Part shown: positions 17,844-27,675 of the stretch, piece by piece
How the letters are laid out: every line of letters starts with the position of its first letter
Numbering within the stretch: position 1 is the first letter of the stretch
Assembly: GCA_964388445.1 (NCBI GenBank)
Contig: CAYMAI010000002.1
Span: 248,001-312,000 of the forward strand
DNA length: 64,000 nt
DNA from: CAYMAI01 sp964388445
GTDB lineage: Bacteria; 4484-113; JAGGVC01
Reading direction: 5' to 3'
Position numbers and translations under genes: made by a program
Notes under the pieces: generated by a model
What the model was told of the DNA's origin: nothing
Database searches by the model: none
What the model saw: only the letters and a program-made list of their open reading frames with translations

Positions 17844-17885
17844 TGTCCCTGAGAAGAAAATGGCAATGTGCTATTTACTAGGAAG

Positions 17886-18293
17886 ATGGATACCGTAACG
17901 ACCAGCAAGCGAAGTGAAATGATGTCCCGTGTGCGATGCCGGGACAGCAAAATGGAGGTTGCCTTCCGCACAGAGCTTCACAAGCGGGGTTTCAGGTATA
18001 GAAAGAACTCCAAGAAATATTTCGGCACTCCCGATCTGGTTTTGCCCAAATACAGGACTGTGATATTCATTGATTCTTGTTTCTGGCACGGTTGCATGCA
18101 CCATTGCCGGATACCATCGACCAGGGATGAATTCTGGAAAGCCAAAATCGACCGGAACCGTGAACGCGACATTGAAGTGAATCGTTACTATAGCAAGCTG
18201 GGCTGGTGCGTGATTCGGATTTGGGAACACGACTTGAAAAGGAGCGATTTTCGGTTCGATTACGATATGATAAAGACGGGTTTAGTCCATTAG
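17886..18293 (+). CDS. vsr: Very short patch repair endonuclease
   Basis: Vsr nicks DNA at T:G mismatches made when 5-methylcytosine deaminates, so it accompanies cytosine methyltransferases. The conserved signatures are SEMMSRVRCRDSKMEV at the start, the restriction-like core TPDLVLPKYRTVIFIDSCFWHGC with its zinc-site Cys/His (CFWHGCMHHC) and the final WCVIRIWEHDL. The family begins close to this ATG; GTG at 17868 would add six residues. It lies 6 nt before dcm. Complete. Confidence 0.93.
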   Translation: MDTVTTSKRSEMMSRVRCRDSKMEVAFRTELHKRGFRYRKNSKKYFGTPDLVLPKYRTVIFIDSCFWHGCMHHCRIPSTRDEFWKAKIDRNRERDIEVNRYYSKLGWCVIRIWEHDLKRSDFRFDYDMIKTGLVH

Positions 18294-18299
18294 GAAAAT

Positions 18300-19352
18300 A
18301 TGTCGAACAAGTATCCAATTAAAGTAGTCGATTTGTTCTGCGGAATAGGCGGGCTTTCGTACGGCTTGGCCAAGGCCGGTTTGGAAGTGGTGGCCGGAAT
18401 CGACAACGACGAAACCTGTCGATTCGGATACGAGTACAACAACGGCGCTCGGTTTATCCATAAAGACATTAAGGACATTACTGCTGACGAAATCAACATG
18501 CTGTTCGGACAAGAAAAACGCATTGTTCGTGTACTCGCGGGATGTGCTCCTTGTCAACCGTTTTCGCAGCTCAACATCAAAGGCGTAACGAAGAAAGCAC
18601 TAGAACCGGTGGAAAGGTTCGCTGAATTAATAGCGAAAACGTTGCCTGAGATAGTATCGATGGAAAACGTGAGCGGATTGGCAAAAACTCTTGCCTTCAA
18701 AACGTTCTTGGCTACCTTGGATAGGAAAGGATATAAGTACTGGTACGACTTCGTGGACGCTTCGGAATACGGTGTCCCGCAGCGGCGAAAGCGATTGGTT
18801 TTGCTGGCTTCGCGTCTCGGTGAAATCAAACTGGTCGACAAAACACACGCGAATAACAAGGTTACGGTCAGGAACGCAATCGGGCATTTCGAGCCGATAT
18901 CGGACGGTGAAGTCCACAAGAATGACCGTTTGCATCGGGCTAGGAAATTGAGTCCCACAAACATGAGACGAATAAAGGCGACTCCGCGCGATGGAGGAAA
19001 CTCGAAAAGTTGGGATGACAGCCTGCTTTTGGATTGTCATAAAAGGGATTCCGGCAAGACGTATAAATGTACGGTTTACGGGCGGATGAGGTGGGACGAG
19101 CCTTCTCCAACTATGACTACACAGTGTGTCGGACTCGGCAATGGGCGATTCGGACATCCCGATCAGGATCGGGCTATATCCTTGCGCGAAGCGGCTACAT
19201 TGCAAACCTTCCCCAAAAAGTATAAGTTCATACCGGACGGCCAACCTCTGATAGTCAAACAAGTGGCCAAGTTTATCGGAAACGCCGTTCCTGTCCGGCT
19301 CGGAAAGGTAATCGGAGACAGTATTGTCAAACATGCGAGGGAATATGTCTAG
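18300..19352 (+). CDS. dcm: DNA (cytosine-5) methyltransferase
   Basis: Transfers methyl groups to cytosine C5 in DNA. All main motifs are present: motif I DLFCGIGG (11-18), motif IV GCAPCQPFS with catalytic Cys85, motif VI ENV (122-124), motif VIII QRRKR (161-165), and motif X GNAVPVRLG near the end. At 350 aa the target-recognition region is short, as in monospecific type II enzymes. vsr precedes it by 6 nt and the GHKL gene overlaps its end by 8 nt. The recognition site cannot be read from the sequence. Confidence 0.95.
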   Translation: MSNKYPIKVVDLFCGIGGLSYGLAKAGLEVVAGIDNDETCRFGYEYNNGARFIHKDIKDITADEINMLFGQEKRIVRVLAGCAPCQPFSQLNIKGVTKKALEPVERFAELIAKTLPEIVSMENVSGLAKTLAFKTFLATLDRKGYKYWYDFVDASEYGVPQRRKRLVLLASRLGEIKLVDKTHANNKVTVRNAIGHFEPISDGEVHKNDRLHRARKLSPTNMRRIKATPRDGGNSKSWDDSLLLDCHKRDSGKTYKCTVYGRMRWDEPSPTMTTQCVGLGNGRFGHPDQDRAISLREAATLQTFPKKYKFIPDGQPLIVKQVAKFIGNAVPVRLGKVIGDSIVKHAREYV

Positions 19353-21054
19353 AGAGTTCACATTTCGAATTTCGATGAGCGTCTTGGATCATCTGGGACG
19401 TAACCTGTACAGGAGTTTCGCAACTGTCCTTGGCGAAGCCATTTCGAATGCTTGGGACGCTGATGCCCAAAACGTCTGGATTTACATCGACAAGGCCAAG
19501 GATAGTTTTTTTGTCAAAGACGATGGCGTAGGTATGACAGACGAAGATTTTCAATCAAAGTTTTTGAAAATCGGATACACAAAACGATTAGGCGGTCATT
19601 CCACTTCGCAAGGCGGTAGGCCCTACATCGGTAGAAAGGGAATCGGCAAGCTCGCCCTTCTGTCCTGCGCTAAAAAGATACACGTTATATCGAAAAAGCA
19701 GGATGGTGAAATCATAGGTGGAGTTATCGATAATGCTGACTTGGACAGGGCAATTACTGACGACGTCGAGCCTGACAATTATAAGTTGTCGGCACACGAT
19801 TTAACTGTGTTTGCAGAATACACAAGGGAATTTGAACACGGTACGATCATTTACTTCGATAAAATCGAGGATGGAATCAGAAAGAGGCTTGAAAGTATCA
19901 GAAGAATCATTGCTCTATACTTTCGGTTTTCCCTTCTGGACGATTCGTTCAACATATTCTTGGAAGATCAAAAAATTACTCTTGAAGACTTGTCCTGGCT
20001 TTCCGGCAAGACGCAGTTCCTTTGGAAACTGGGGACATTGGCCGATCCTTTCGTTGATGAAAGATTGAAACCTCCCACACTCAAAGAAAGCACAACAGTT
20101 TCCACACTACCCAACGAAGTCCAAGGCTTCATCGCATCGGTGGTGTCTACTCACGACCTCAAGTTGGAAGGCTCCGATGAAAGAGTCGGTGTCGATCTGT
20201 TCGTAAACGGTAGATTGCGAGAACGAGATATTCTAAGGCATCTCCCTCTACCGCGAATTGCAGTGAATTACCTCTATGGCCAGATTCATTTCAACGCGTT
20301 GGACGACGACAAAGACCGATTTGCTACTAGTCGCGAAGGGATCGTGGCGGAAGACCCGAAGTTCGCGGCATTACTCGAAAGCCTCAAACCGGTTTTGAAA
20401 ACGGTTTTGAGCGATTGGGACAAGTGGCGAAGAAAGCACAGAGAGACCGGCGACAGCGAAAACGCCAGCATTACAAAGAAGGACAGAGCTTCCGGGGATT
20501 TGTACAATGCGGTCGTGACTCAATTCATCCCACCTGATGGTAGCGGCGAGCGAGAGAGGATTGACGAATGGGTGAGTGAATTGCAAAATGACGCCACGTT
20601 CAATTTCGGGTCATACGGCGAGTGCTTTGTTTCCGAAAACCTTGTTCGAAAGTTACTGCGTTCGACAGGGGCGCAAATCTCGGCAGATGCCCAAGCGGAG
20701 ATTACTCGGTGGCAAGGTATCGAAGCAGCAAACAAGCGAAAGGGCAATTTGAATATAGACATTCGAAAAGATAACGATTTCTTGAGCTATCTGGATATGG
20801 GGCTTTTAGCGGGAGAAGCTGATGTGTCTGGCGCTCTAAACACGATTCAAAACGACGCAAAGGAATACAAGCCAATCAGGGATGCACTAGCGCATACGGC
20901 TCGTTTGACGGAAGTAGCAAAGCATAAACTCACAAGTGTTTATGAGAATATCAAGGGGCGCATCAAAACTTTGCTGGCATCTGCTCCGCAAACTCAAGCT
21001 CCGACAGCCGCAGGTGGCGTGACGCAAGCACAAGACTCGGTTGATAACACCTAG
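19345..21054 (+). CDS. GHKL (HSP90/MutL/MORC-like) ATPase of a restriction locus
   Basis: A 569-aa ATPase with the Bergerat fold: N-box ExxxN (Glu31, Asn35), G1 DDGVGM (59-64) and G2 GRKGIGK (96-102). Such MORC-like ATPases occur beside cytosine methyltransferases and Vsr in restriction islands and are thought to act in DNA cleavage control. The C-terminal region holds RDALAH (from residue 512) in a helical context, which fits the Rx4H motif of HEPN RNases; that assignment is mine. ATG at 19345 overlaps the dcm stop; ATG at 19333 and TTG at 19324 are alternatives. Its stop overlaps that of the facing methyltransferase in the tetranucleotide CTAG. Confidence 0.75.
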   Translation: MSREFTFRISMSVLDHLGRNLYRSFATVLGEAISNAWDADAQNVWIYIDKAKDSFFVKDDGVGMTDEDFQSKFLKIGYTKRLGGHSTSQGGRPYIGRKGIGKLALLSCAKKIHVISKKQDGEIIGGVIDNADLDRAITDDVEPDNYKLSAHDLTVFAEYTREFEHGTIIYFDKIEDGIRKRLESIRRIIALYFRFSLLDDSFNIFLEDQKITLEDLSWLSGKTQFLWKLGTLADPFVDERLKPPTLKESTTVSTLPNEVQGFIASVVSTHDLKLEGSDERVGVDLFVNGRLRERDILRHLPLPRIAVNYLYGQIHFNALDDDKDRFATSREGIVAEDPKFAALLESLKPVLKTVLSDWDKWRRKHRETGDSENASITKKDRASGDLYNAVVTQFIPPDGSGERERIDEWVSELQNDATFNFGSYGECFVSENLVRKLLRSTGAQISADAQAEITRWQGIEAANKRKGNLNIDIRKDNDFLSYLDMGLLAGEADVSGALNTIQNDAKEYKPIRDALAHTARLTEVAKHKLTSVYENIKGRIKTLLASAPQTQAPTAAGGVTQAQDSVDNT

Positions 21055-24000
21055 CAGTTTTCTTCCACAATTTTGATCTCGTCGTCGGTAAGGTTGTAAA
21101 GACTGTAGAAAAGTTTGTCGATTTCGTGTATATAAGTCCGTACCTTGACTTGCTTGGCGGGATCGGCAAAGTAGTCATCATTTCCTGTGATGGCCAAGAT
21201 TTTGTCTACAAGTTCAATTGCAATAGTCCCCTGACCAGACGAGAAGTCGGGCGCTGGTAAGGCATTCATCATATTCTTGGTAAAGTTAATGCCCTGATTG
21301 TAGCTGGAGGACGGGTATTTGTGCCTAATGTAAAACAGAGCAATCTTGCTATTAGCCAAGGCAAGAACAAGTTTAAGACGTGCCAGATTACCGCCTGAAA
21401 TAATAAGTGTAGATTTTCCAGGGACAACAACTCCCTGTTCGTCTATTAAAGCATCAAGTAGAGTAAGTCCCTTTATGATTACCTTTGGAATCGTGGCCTT
21501 TTTCCCATATGTATTGCGAAAAAGATCCAAAAAACGCTGGCGCTCCACTACGGGGGAAATGTACTTATCTTTCAGGTAGGTCATTGGGGAATGGCCCCAT
21601 TTGGAAACGTACTTGCCGATGGTTCCGGTATTTACAACTTTCAGGAACTTGGCCTTAGAAAAGTATTCATTATCTAAGTTTCTGATTAAGGGCTTGAGTG
21701 TATACGCATCAGAAGTGGCACAGGCGCTTTCGCACTGCGCCAAATCGGACAACTTATGAGGCTGCTGTTCGAATTTCGAGAGAATGTGAAGAAAAGGCGA
21801 AAACACGAAGTCAAACGCGAACGGGTCGGTAAGTGTATTTTTGTCGACTTGACCCGCAAGGAGAAACCTCCCATCTTCATAAATTAGAACATCAAGAATG
21901 GGGCACTCGCGAGCCGTAAATATGGAAACAATGGCATCGACCTTGGCTTCCTCAAAAACCTGTCTACCTGCTTTAACAACTGCACACAACCTAGCGATAG
22001 TGTTTTGCCTCAGGGCGTCGCCAAATGGCTTGGATATCCATTTGTCCGGAGTAATAAAGGTTAGACATCCAGTTTTGCTTAAAAGCCCAAAACCGACTTC
22101 AAAAAAGGCAATGTAAATATCCCAATTACCTTTTGCCATTTTGAATGTAGAGGCAATGTATTCACGCAAATCGCTTAAACCCTTGTTTACCATTGCCTCG
22201 GAGTCGATATACGGTGGATTTGCGATCACAACATCAAATCCGCCTTTCTCGTGGAATACTTCCGAGAAATAAACTTCGAAGTCGAAGTCTTTGTGGCCTT
22301 TGGTGAGCTTGGAGATTACTTCCTCGATTTGGTCTTTGAGAGCGTGCTTCTTCTTCGTATTGGTTTCGGCAAAGTAGGATGCCTTCAGTTGTTCGAGTTT
22401 GTCGAAAAGAGGCTGGTTGAAAAGGTCGTGCTCGACTCCCAGAAGCGAATTGCCGCAAACGAGTTTGTAGTCAAGGTTCGGCAAGGGCTGGATCGTGCCC
22501 CGCTCTTCCTCGTCCACTACGAGCGAAAGCCAAAGGCGAAGTTTGGCGATCTCTATCGCGCCGGGGTCTATATCCACTCCGTAAAGGCAGTTCTGGATGG
22601 CGTGGCGTTTGAAGTCGTATATCGTGCGCGCGCTGCTGTTCCCAAGATAGGCGGACAGGGCGTTTCGGGCGCGGATTATCTCCGTCATCATCCCAACAGG
22701 GAATGCGCCGCTCCCGACAGCCGGGTCGCATATGCGGATGGTTTCGAGAGCGGTGTCTATCTGCTTGGCGTTGTCCCGGATGCTTTCGGGCAAGCGGTGG
22801 GAGTAGCGCTCGGTTTCCTTGCCGTGTTTGATGATGCGGCTTTCGTGCTCTACTACGGATTCGCCGTGACGCACGAGCGTTTCGATATCCTCCTTGGGGA
22901 CTTTGCCGTCAAGTTCGGTCGCAAGGTAATTAATGAGCGATTCCTGACACATATAGTGCACGATTTCGCGGGGCGTGTAGTACGTGCCTTTGGACTTACG
23001 GTCTTTGACTTCAAGCAGATTCTCGAAAACCTTACCGAGCATTTCCGGGTCAACTGCTACTTCCTTTTCGAGCGGTTCGTCTTCGTTCACGGTGAAGTTG
23101 TAGCGGTCGAAAACGTCAAGGATGCCGGTGCCGGTATCGCCCTCTTTGGTCTTGGTGGCATTCGAGAAAAGTTCATTGGGAAGCAGGATATCGGTTTCGA
23201 TCCAGTCGTAATCGCCAAGCGGGTCGAATAGCCCTCCGTTCAGGAACGGGATGCGGCAATCGAAACGGCTGTAGTAATCTTCCTGACGCTCCTGTCGCAA
23301 GGCTTCGTAGAAAAGTGGTTCGAGAATGTCGTTAAAGAAGTTGTCGTAACCGCCGTGCTTCTTGGCGAAAAGTTCGCGCAAAAACTGCTTGGAACCGGAA
23401 CCCCAGGGCTGGTGGCGCTTGACTCCGAACCAACCTTTCTTTTGCAGGAAATACAGGAAGACAATCTGCCCAAGGAGTTTTTTGGCGAAATCGGCGGTGC
23501 TGACTCCCTTATTGGCAAAGTCCTTCTTGATTGCTTTGTCGCTCTCAAGTATCCCGTCAAGCGTATCCAGCAGTTGGATGAACAGCTCGCGGTACTTGCC
23601 GAAGAATTCCTTTGTGGCTTTCTCGATGTTGAAAGCTTCTTCGATCTGCTTGAGCGTCGGATCGTTTTTGTCGTCCTCGATCGGGGGAACGAGTCTGCTT
23701 TGAGCGGTGTGGCTGGTTTCGTGCTCCCCGACCAGAAATGAATATCGCCTCGCCGGTGTGTATTCCGCTTGGGCTTTCACTTTGCCGGTGAGCGTTTCGG
23801 TGATTTTGTATTCCATTGTCACAAGCGAAAAGCGCCAATCGGCGGAATCGGGGGAAACGAAAGCGACAAGGGCGGCGTCTTTGAGTTCTCCGCCCCTGCT
23901 TCCGTTCAGATACCAGGCAATGAAGTTGCGCTGCATCGTGCGAGCGCGTTCGAGCGACGAGCCTTTTTCGAGGTTGACGACAAGGATGTCGATCTTTTTG

Positions 24001-24203
24001 CCTTCGGGGTCTTGATACTTGCCGAGTCGTTCGAGCGAATGGATGTACGGCTTATAGGCGTCAGGCACGCGATTCCCCGCATACATAAACTGCGCGTCGG
24101 TAACGTGGTTAAGCAATTCCTTGACGAAGCGGTAGAAACGCCCTTTTTCAAACGAACCCCGAAAGGTATCTCCGACAAGTTGACGGGCTGAATTTTTGTC
24201 CAT
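21051..24203 (-). CDS. Eco57I-type (type IIG-like) DNA methyltransferase/restriction protein
   Basis: A 1050-aa class I methyltransferase of the Eco57I/type IIG group. The N-terminal ~200 residues look like an endonuclease or accessory domain (KKIDILVVNLEKGSSLERAR resembles a PD-(D/E)xK arrangement), a helical region follows, then the adenine methyltransferase core: motif I DPAVGSGAF (from residue 493) and motif IV NPPY (from 662), with a target-recognition and C-terminal specificity region after 750. Its stop faces and overlaps that of the GHKL gene. The helicase gene lies 3 nt upstream on the same strand, so the two form an operon. Confidence 0.85.
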   Translation of the reverse strand: MDKNSARQLVGDTFRGSFEKGRFYRFVKELLNHVTDAQFMYAGNRVPDAYKPYIHSLERLGKYQDPEGKKIDILVVNLEKGSSLERARTMQRNFIAWYLNGSRGGELKDAALVAFVSPDSADWRFSLVTMEYKITETLTGKVKAQAEYTPARRYSFLVGEHETSHTAQSRLVPPIEDDKNDPTLKQIEEAFNIEKATKEFFGKYRELFIQLLDTLDGILESDKAIKKDFANKGVSTADFAKKLLGQIVFLYFLQKKGWFGVKRHQPWGSGSKQFLRELFAKKHGGYDNFFNDILEPLFYEALRQERQEDYYSRFDCRIPFLNGGLFDPLGDYDWIETDILLPNELFSNATKTKEGDTGTGILDVFDRYNFTVNEDEPLEKEVAVDPEMLGKVFENLLEVKDRKSKGTYYTPREIVHYMCQESLINYLATELDGKVPKEDIETLVRHGESVVEHESRIIKHGKETERYSHRLPESIRDNAKQIDTALETIRICDPAVGSGAFPVGMMTEIIRARNALSAYLGNSSARTIYDFKRHAIQNCLYGVDIDPGAIEIAKLRLWLSLVVDEEERGTIQPLPNLDYKLVCGNSLLGVEHDLFNQPLFDKLEQLKASYFAETNTKKKHALKDQIEEVISKLTKGHKDFDFEVYFSEVFHEKGGFDVVIANPPYIDSEAMVNKGLSDLREYIASTFKMAKGNWDIYIAFFEVGFGLLSKTGCLTFITPDKWISKPFGDALRQNTIARLCAVVKAGRQVFEEAKVDAIVSIFTARECPILDVLIYEDGRFLLAGQVDKNTLTDPFAFDFVFSPFLHILSKFEQQPHKLSDLAQCESACATSDAYTLKPLIRNLDNEYFSKAKFLKVVNTGTIGKYVSKWGHSPMTYLKDKYISPVVERQRFLDLFRNTYGKKATIPKVIIKGLTLLDALIDEQGVVVPGKSTLIISGGNLARLKLVLALANSKIALFYIRHKYPSSSYNQGINFTKNMMNALPAPDFSSGQGTIAIELVDKILAITGNDDYFADPAKQVKVRTYIHEIDKLFYSLYNLTDDEIKIVEENC

Positions 24204-24206
24204 TGG

Positions 24207-27200
24207 CTAACTTTCCTGTAAGTACTCTGAAAGTATGACTTCGCGGGGGCCTGAAGTCCGTGCGGCGCTTTCGGCAACGTGCGTCTCCAGCAATTCCGCG
24301 GGTATTTCGGTTTGTAACAAGGCGATAACCTTAAGCGGGCTTGCGTCCTTCTTTTTGATTAGCGCTTGGAGCGCTTGAAGCGTATGCTTGGTCGTCTGCT
24401 TGGGAAGCCCGCCTTCTTCCAGCTGGCGCATAACCCTGCGTAGATACTGCTCCTGGTCGTCGGTGAGCTTGCGCAGGTCGCCAAGGGCCTTCAGAAGCTT
24501 CAGGATTTGAGATGCGGCGTCGCGCCCGCCCCGCCCCGTCGCTTCCGGCTCCTCGTCCGTCGTAGCCGCAAGGAAGGCTATCTTGTTCGCTTCGAGGAAC
24601 GGGTAGTAGTCCTTGCCAAGTTCGGCGCGGTCGGTCTCCGGCTCGGTCGCGAGAAGCCCCGCCGCCGTGAGGAAGTCCAACTCCACAGACTCGGTCGGTT
24701 TGGATGACATAAAGAACTTTTGGAGCTTGCCTTTGCGGAAGTAAGTCAGCAAGGCGTCTTGCTTGACGGCGGTCTTGCGAGCGGTGCGGGCTTTCTTCGG
24801 CAAACGCTTGATTTGCTCGAATAGGTCGGGATGGGATTCCCGGACTTCCTTGATGACGTTCAAGTATTTCAAGTCGCTTTCGGCGTCCTCGTCTTCGCCG
24901 GTGATGGTTTGCTTGGACACGAGACGGTCGTAAAGTCCGTGCGAGCCGATTGGTTCGCCCTCCGTCAGGATGCGGGCATCCTCTCCGAGCAGGGTCATAA
25001 ACGCGTGAATCTTGGCCACCGCCGCTTCCTTGAGTTTTATCTGGTCGTTCGACTGCCTGGTCGGGAAAAACGTGAAGCTGTAAATCTTGTCGAACTTCGT
25101 GTCCACGCGGTTGATGCGCCCGACACGTTGCAAAAGGCGGGTCGGGTTCCAGGGGATATCGTAATTGACCACCACGTTAGAGCGGTGAAGGTTGACGCCT
25201 TCCGAAAGCACTTCGGTAGTGACAAGGATGCGGTAATCGTCCTTGGGGAAGCGGGCGCGGGCGTCGAAGTTTTCGATGACCTTCTCCCGTACCGGAGCGC
25301 TCGATCCGCCCGTGTAAAGCAAGACCTGGTTCGGGTACAAATTGCCGATGTATCCGGCAAGATAGTCCGCGGTTTCCTTGGACTCGGTAAACACGACCAG
25401 CTTTTGCTCTCCTAGCACGGGGGTCTTCTTCAAGGCGTCCTCGAAAGCGATAAGCTTCGGGTCGCGGTCGATGCCTTGCCACATCTTCTCGATTTCATTT
25501 AGCAGGGCCAAATCGTTTTCGAGGTCTCGCTTGAAAGTGGGTTTGAAGTCTTCGGCGGCGTACTTTTCCGCCTTGTCCTCGTCGATCAAACGCTCGATGG
25601 CCTCGGTGTCGTCGTTGTCCAAAAGCTCGAATATCTTGTTGATGTGCTTCTTGCTGACGTAAACCTGCCCCTTGTCCAGTTCCTTGAGGAAGTGCTCGTA
25701 GGAATCGGCGAAACGCCGAACCGTTAGCCGGAAAGCGTGAAAGCTCGATTCGAGCCGCTTGATGAGCAGGATTTTCATAAACCTGCCCATATTGTGTTGC
25801 GCCAATTGCTCCGGCTGGCTGACACCTTCTTTCAGGTAAAGCAATGGCATATACCGGGAATAGGTGAAGCTCTTTGCGATTAGCCCTACCGTGCGCGTGA
25901 AAACTTCGTCTTCCTTGTCGTCGAGTTCGTAAAACACGGGCTTGGGATCGGCCACTTCCGGAAATTTCAGATTCCGCTTGTCCAGGTCTTTCTTGAAATA
26001 ATTGACGATTTCCGAGCGCGTCCGGCGAACCATCAGATACTTGAGCACCTTGTCCCGGATTTCCTTAGCGTTGTCGCGGATGACTCCGATATACTCCGCG
26101 TAGTCCCGTTGCCGGTCTAGGTTTTTCAGCTTGGCTTCAAGGTTTCCGAAAAACTTCTCCAAATCGGCAAGGTTCGGAATGGTGCTCTTTCTGCCTTTCT
26201 GAAACAGCTTGATTTGAGACAGAATGTCCTTGGGCGAGTTGTTGTACGGGGTAGCCGTAACAAGGATAACCCGCTTACCCCGGCATATCTGGGCAAGCTT
26301 TTCGTAAGATACGGTCGTTTCGGTGCGGAAGCGATGGGCTTCGTCGATGATTACGTTCTTGTATTTCTCGGTTCCGCGCTTTAGCAAATCGTCCAACTTC
26401 CCCAATGACTCGAAGCCGCCCTGCTGTACGCCGAAGTCCTCGAATACGCTGACCCAAGAACCCCGATTATTTTTGTCCAAAAGAACCGGCGGCGCGATTA
26501 CCAAAGTCCTGCCGTCGAGTTGGTTCGATAGCATCGCTCCGACATAGGTTTTGCCGAGACCAACGACATCGGAAATAAACACGCCGCCGTACTCGTCCAA
26601 AATTTTCTTTGCGTTGAGCACGGCTTGTTCCTGATACTCGTACTGCTTGAACTCCGGCGGCGTATAGGCAAAGGTCACTTCGTCCGCCCTGGCCAAGTCG
26701 TCTTTGAAGTATTCGTACAGGAACTTCAAATAAAGCTCGTAAGGCGTGATGGTGTCGTTGAGCCAAGTGCGAGTTTGGATCGACTGGATGTACTTGTCCT
26801 TTACGTCAACCGCATCCGCCCAGAGCTTGTCGAACTCCTCCCTCGCGAACTCGTAATCGTCTCGATTCTTCAACTCGACATTGAATTCCAGATTGTCCCG
26901 TAATCCCGCTTGCGTGAAGTTGCTGGAACCGGTGATTACCCTGCCCGTGTCTCGGTCGCCTTCGGCAAACGACATTATGTAAAGCTTGGCGTGAATGTCC
27001 TGTGTGGGGTATGCCTTGATTTCCAGCTTGCCGCTCCGTAGCCATTCCAGAAACTTGCGGACGCCGTCCTCGACGCTTTCGTTGTCTTCGGACGCCTCCA
27101 TCTCCGCCGCGACGGATTCTTCAAGGTGTTCTTTGACTTCAGCAGACGAGAATCTCAAATCAAGCTTCGGGGCGGTGTACGCCTCGCTGATAAGCTTAAC

Positions 27201-27401
27201 CACCTCTTTGTTCGTGCCGATGCCGATCAGGATGCGAATTTTCTCGGTGGATTCAAGCGATCTGTAAATGGCGTGAAATCCGCTTGCGAAGAAGTATCCC
27301 ACGAGTACATCGAAAAAGCGCGTGTCCTTGATAAGAACCCGGAACCTCTCCTGCAAGGTCTGATTGCGCTCGTTCGTGATGAAAGTCAGGTCGCTGTTCA
27401 T
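24207..27401 (-). CDS. SNF2-family helicase with N-terminal phospholipase D-like nuclease domain
   Basis: A 1064-aa fusion. The PLD-like domain shows HAK (His137, Lys139) followed by GSSNFT (158-163), the HxK/GSxN half-site of PLD nucleases. The SNF2 motor has Walker A GLGKT (281-285), DEAH (353-356), VTATPYNNS (motif III) and motif VI near RLLQRVGRINR. Similar PLD-helicase proteins partner with Eco57I-type methyltransferases and are related in parts to DISARM helicases. The downstream gene starts 3 nt after the stop. It likely translocates on DNA and delivers or controls cleavage of unmodified DNA. Confidence 0.85.
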   Translation of the reverse strand: MNSDLTFITNERNQTLQERFRVLIKDTRFFDVLVGYFFASGFHAIYRSLESTEKIRILIGIGTNKEVVKLISEAYTAPKLDLRFSSAEVKEHLEESVAAEMEASEDNESVEDGVRKFLEWLRSGKLEIKAYPTQDIHAKLYIMSFAEGDRDTGRVITGSSNFTQAGLRDNLEFNVELKNRDDYEFAREEFDKLWADAVDVKDKYIQSIQTRTWLNDTITPYELYLKFLYEYFKDDLARADEVTFAYTPPEFKQYEYQEQAVLNAKKILDEYGGVFISDVVGLGKTYVGAMLSNQLDGRTLVIAPPVLLDKNNRGSWVSVFEDFGVQQGGFESLGKLDDLLKRGTEKYKNVIIDEAHRFRTETTVSYEKLAQICRGKRVILVTATPYNNSPKDILSQIKLFQKGRKSTIPNLADLEKFFGNLEAKLKNLDRQRDYAEYIGVIRDNAKEIRDKVLKYLMVRRTRSEIVNYFKKDLDKRNLKFPEVADPKPVFYELDDKEDEVFTRTVGLIAKSFTYSRYMPLLYLKEGVSQPEQLAQHNMGRFMKILLIKRLESSFHAFRLTVRRFADSYEHFLKELDKGQVYVSKKHINKIFELLDNDDTEAIERLIDEDKAEKYAAEDFKPTFKRDLENDLALLNEIEKMWQGIDRDPKLIAFEDALKKTPVLGEQKLVVFTESKETADYLAGYIGNLYPNQVLLYTGGSSAPVREKVIENFDARARFPKDDYRILVTTEVLSEGVNLHRSNVVVNYDIPWNPTRLLQRVGRINRVDTKFDKIYSFTFFPTRQSNDQIKLKEAAVAKIHAFMTLLGEDARILTEGEPIGSHGLYDRLVSKQTITGEDEDAESDLKYLNVIKEVRESHPDLFEQIKRLPKKARTARKTAVKQDALLTYFRKGKLQKFFMSSKPTESVELDFLTAAGLLATEPETDRAELGKDYYPFLEANKIAFLAATTDEEPEATGRGGRDAASQILKLLKALGDLRKLTDDQEQYLRRVMRQLEEGGLPKQTTKHTLQALQALIKKKDASPLKVIALLQTEIPAELLETHVAESAARTSGPREVILSEYLQES

Positions 27402-27675
27402 AGGTTTATTCTAACCAACATTGGCGAAATCCGACAGCCGCCCGAAAAGGTCGAAACGCCCGCCTCGCCTTGACAAAACGGGCGAAACTCTCTGAAACTT
27501 GAAAATGTGACATAGCTATCGGAGTACTTACTCTCCATAGGATTAGCCTCAAAAGGCCGATGGCCGATACATTTCCATTGGTGATTGGTCGCCAAATGGC
27601 AGTTCGTCGGGTAATTGTAACACTAATCACGCCGTTCAATTTTGCATCCGTATTTCGTTCGATACCTTTGCATAC

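Noticed and set aside
17263..27401. Calling the restriction cluster a DISARM system
   Set aside because: PLD and SNF2 parts and methylases are present, but neither a DrmA-type helicase nor a DUF1998 DrmB is seen, and the PLD and SNF2 domains are fused.
27406..27639. A 77-codon minus-strand frame between the helicase and cas6
   Set aside because: No ribosome binding site, no recognisable fold and basic low-complexity composition; the 274-bp gap holds nothing I can support.
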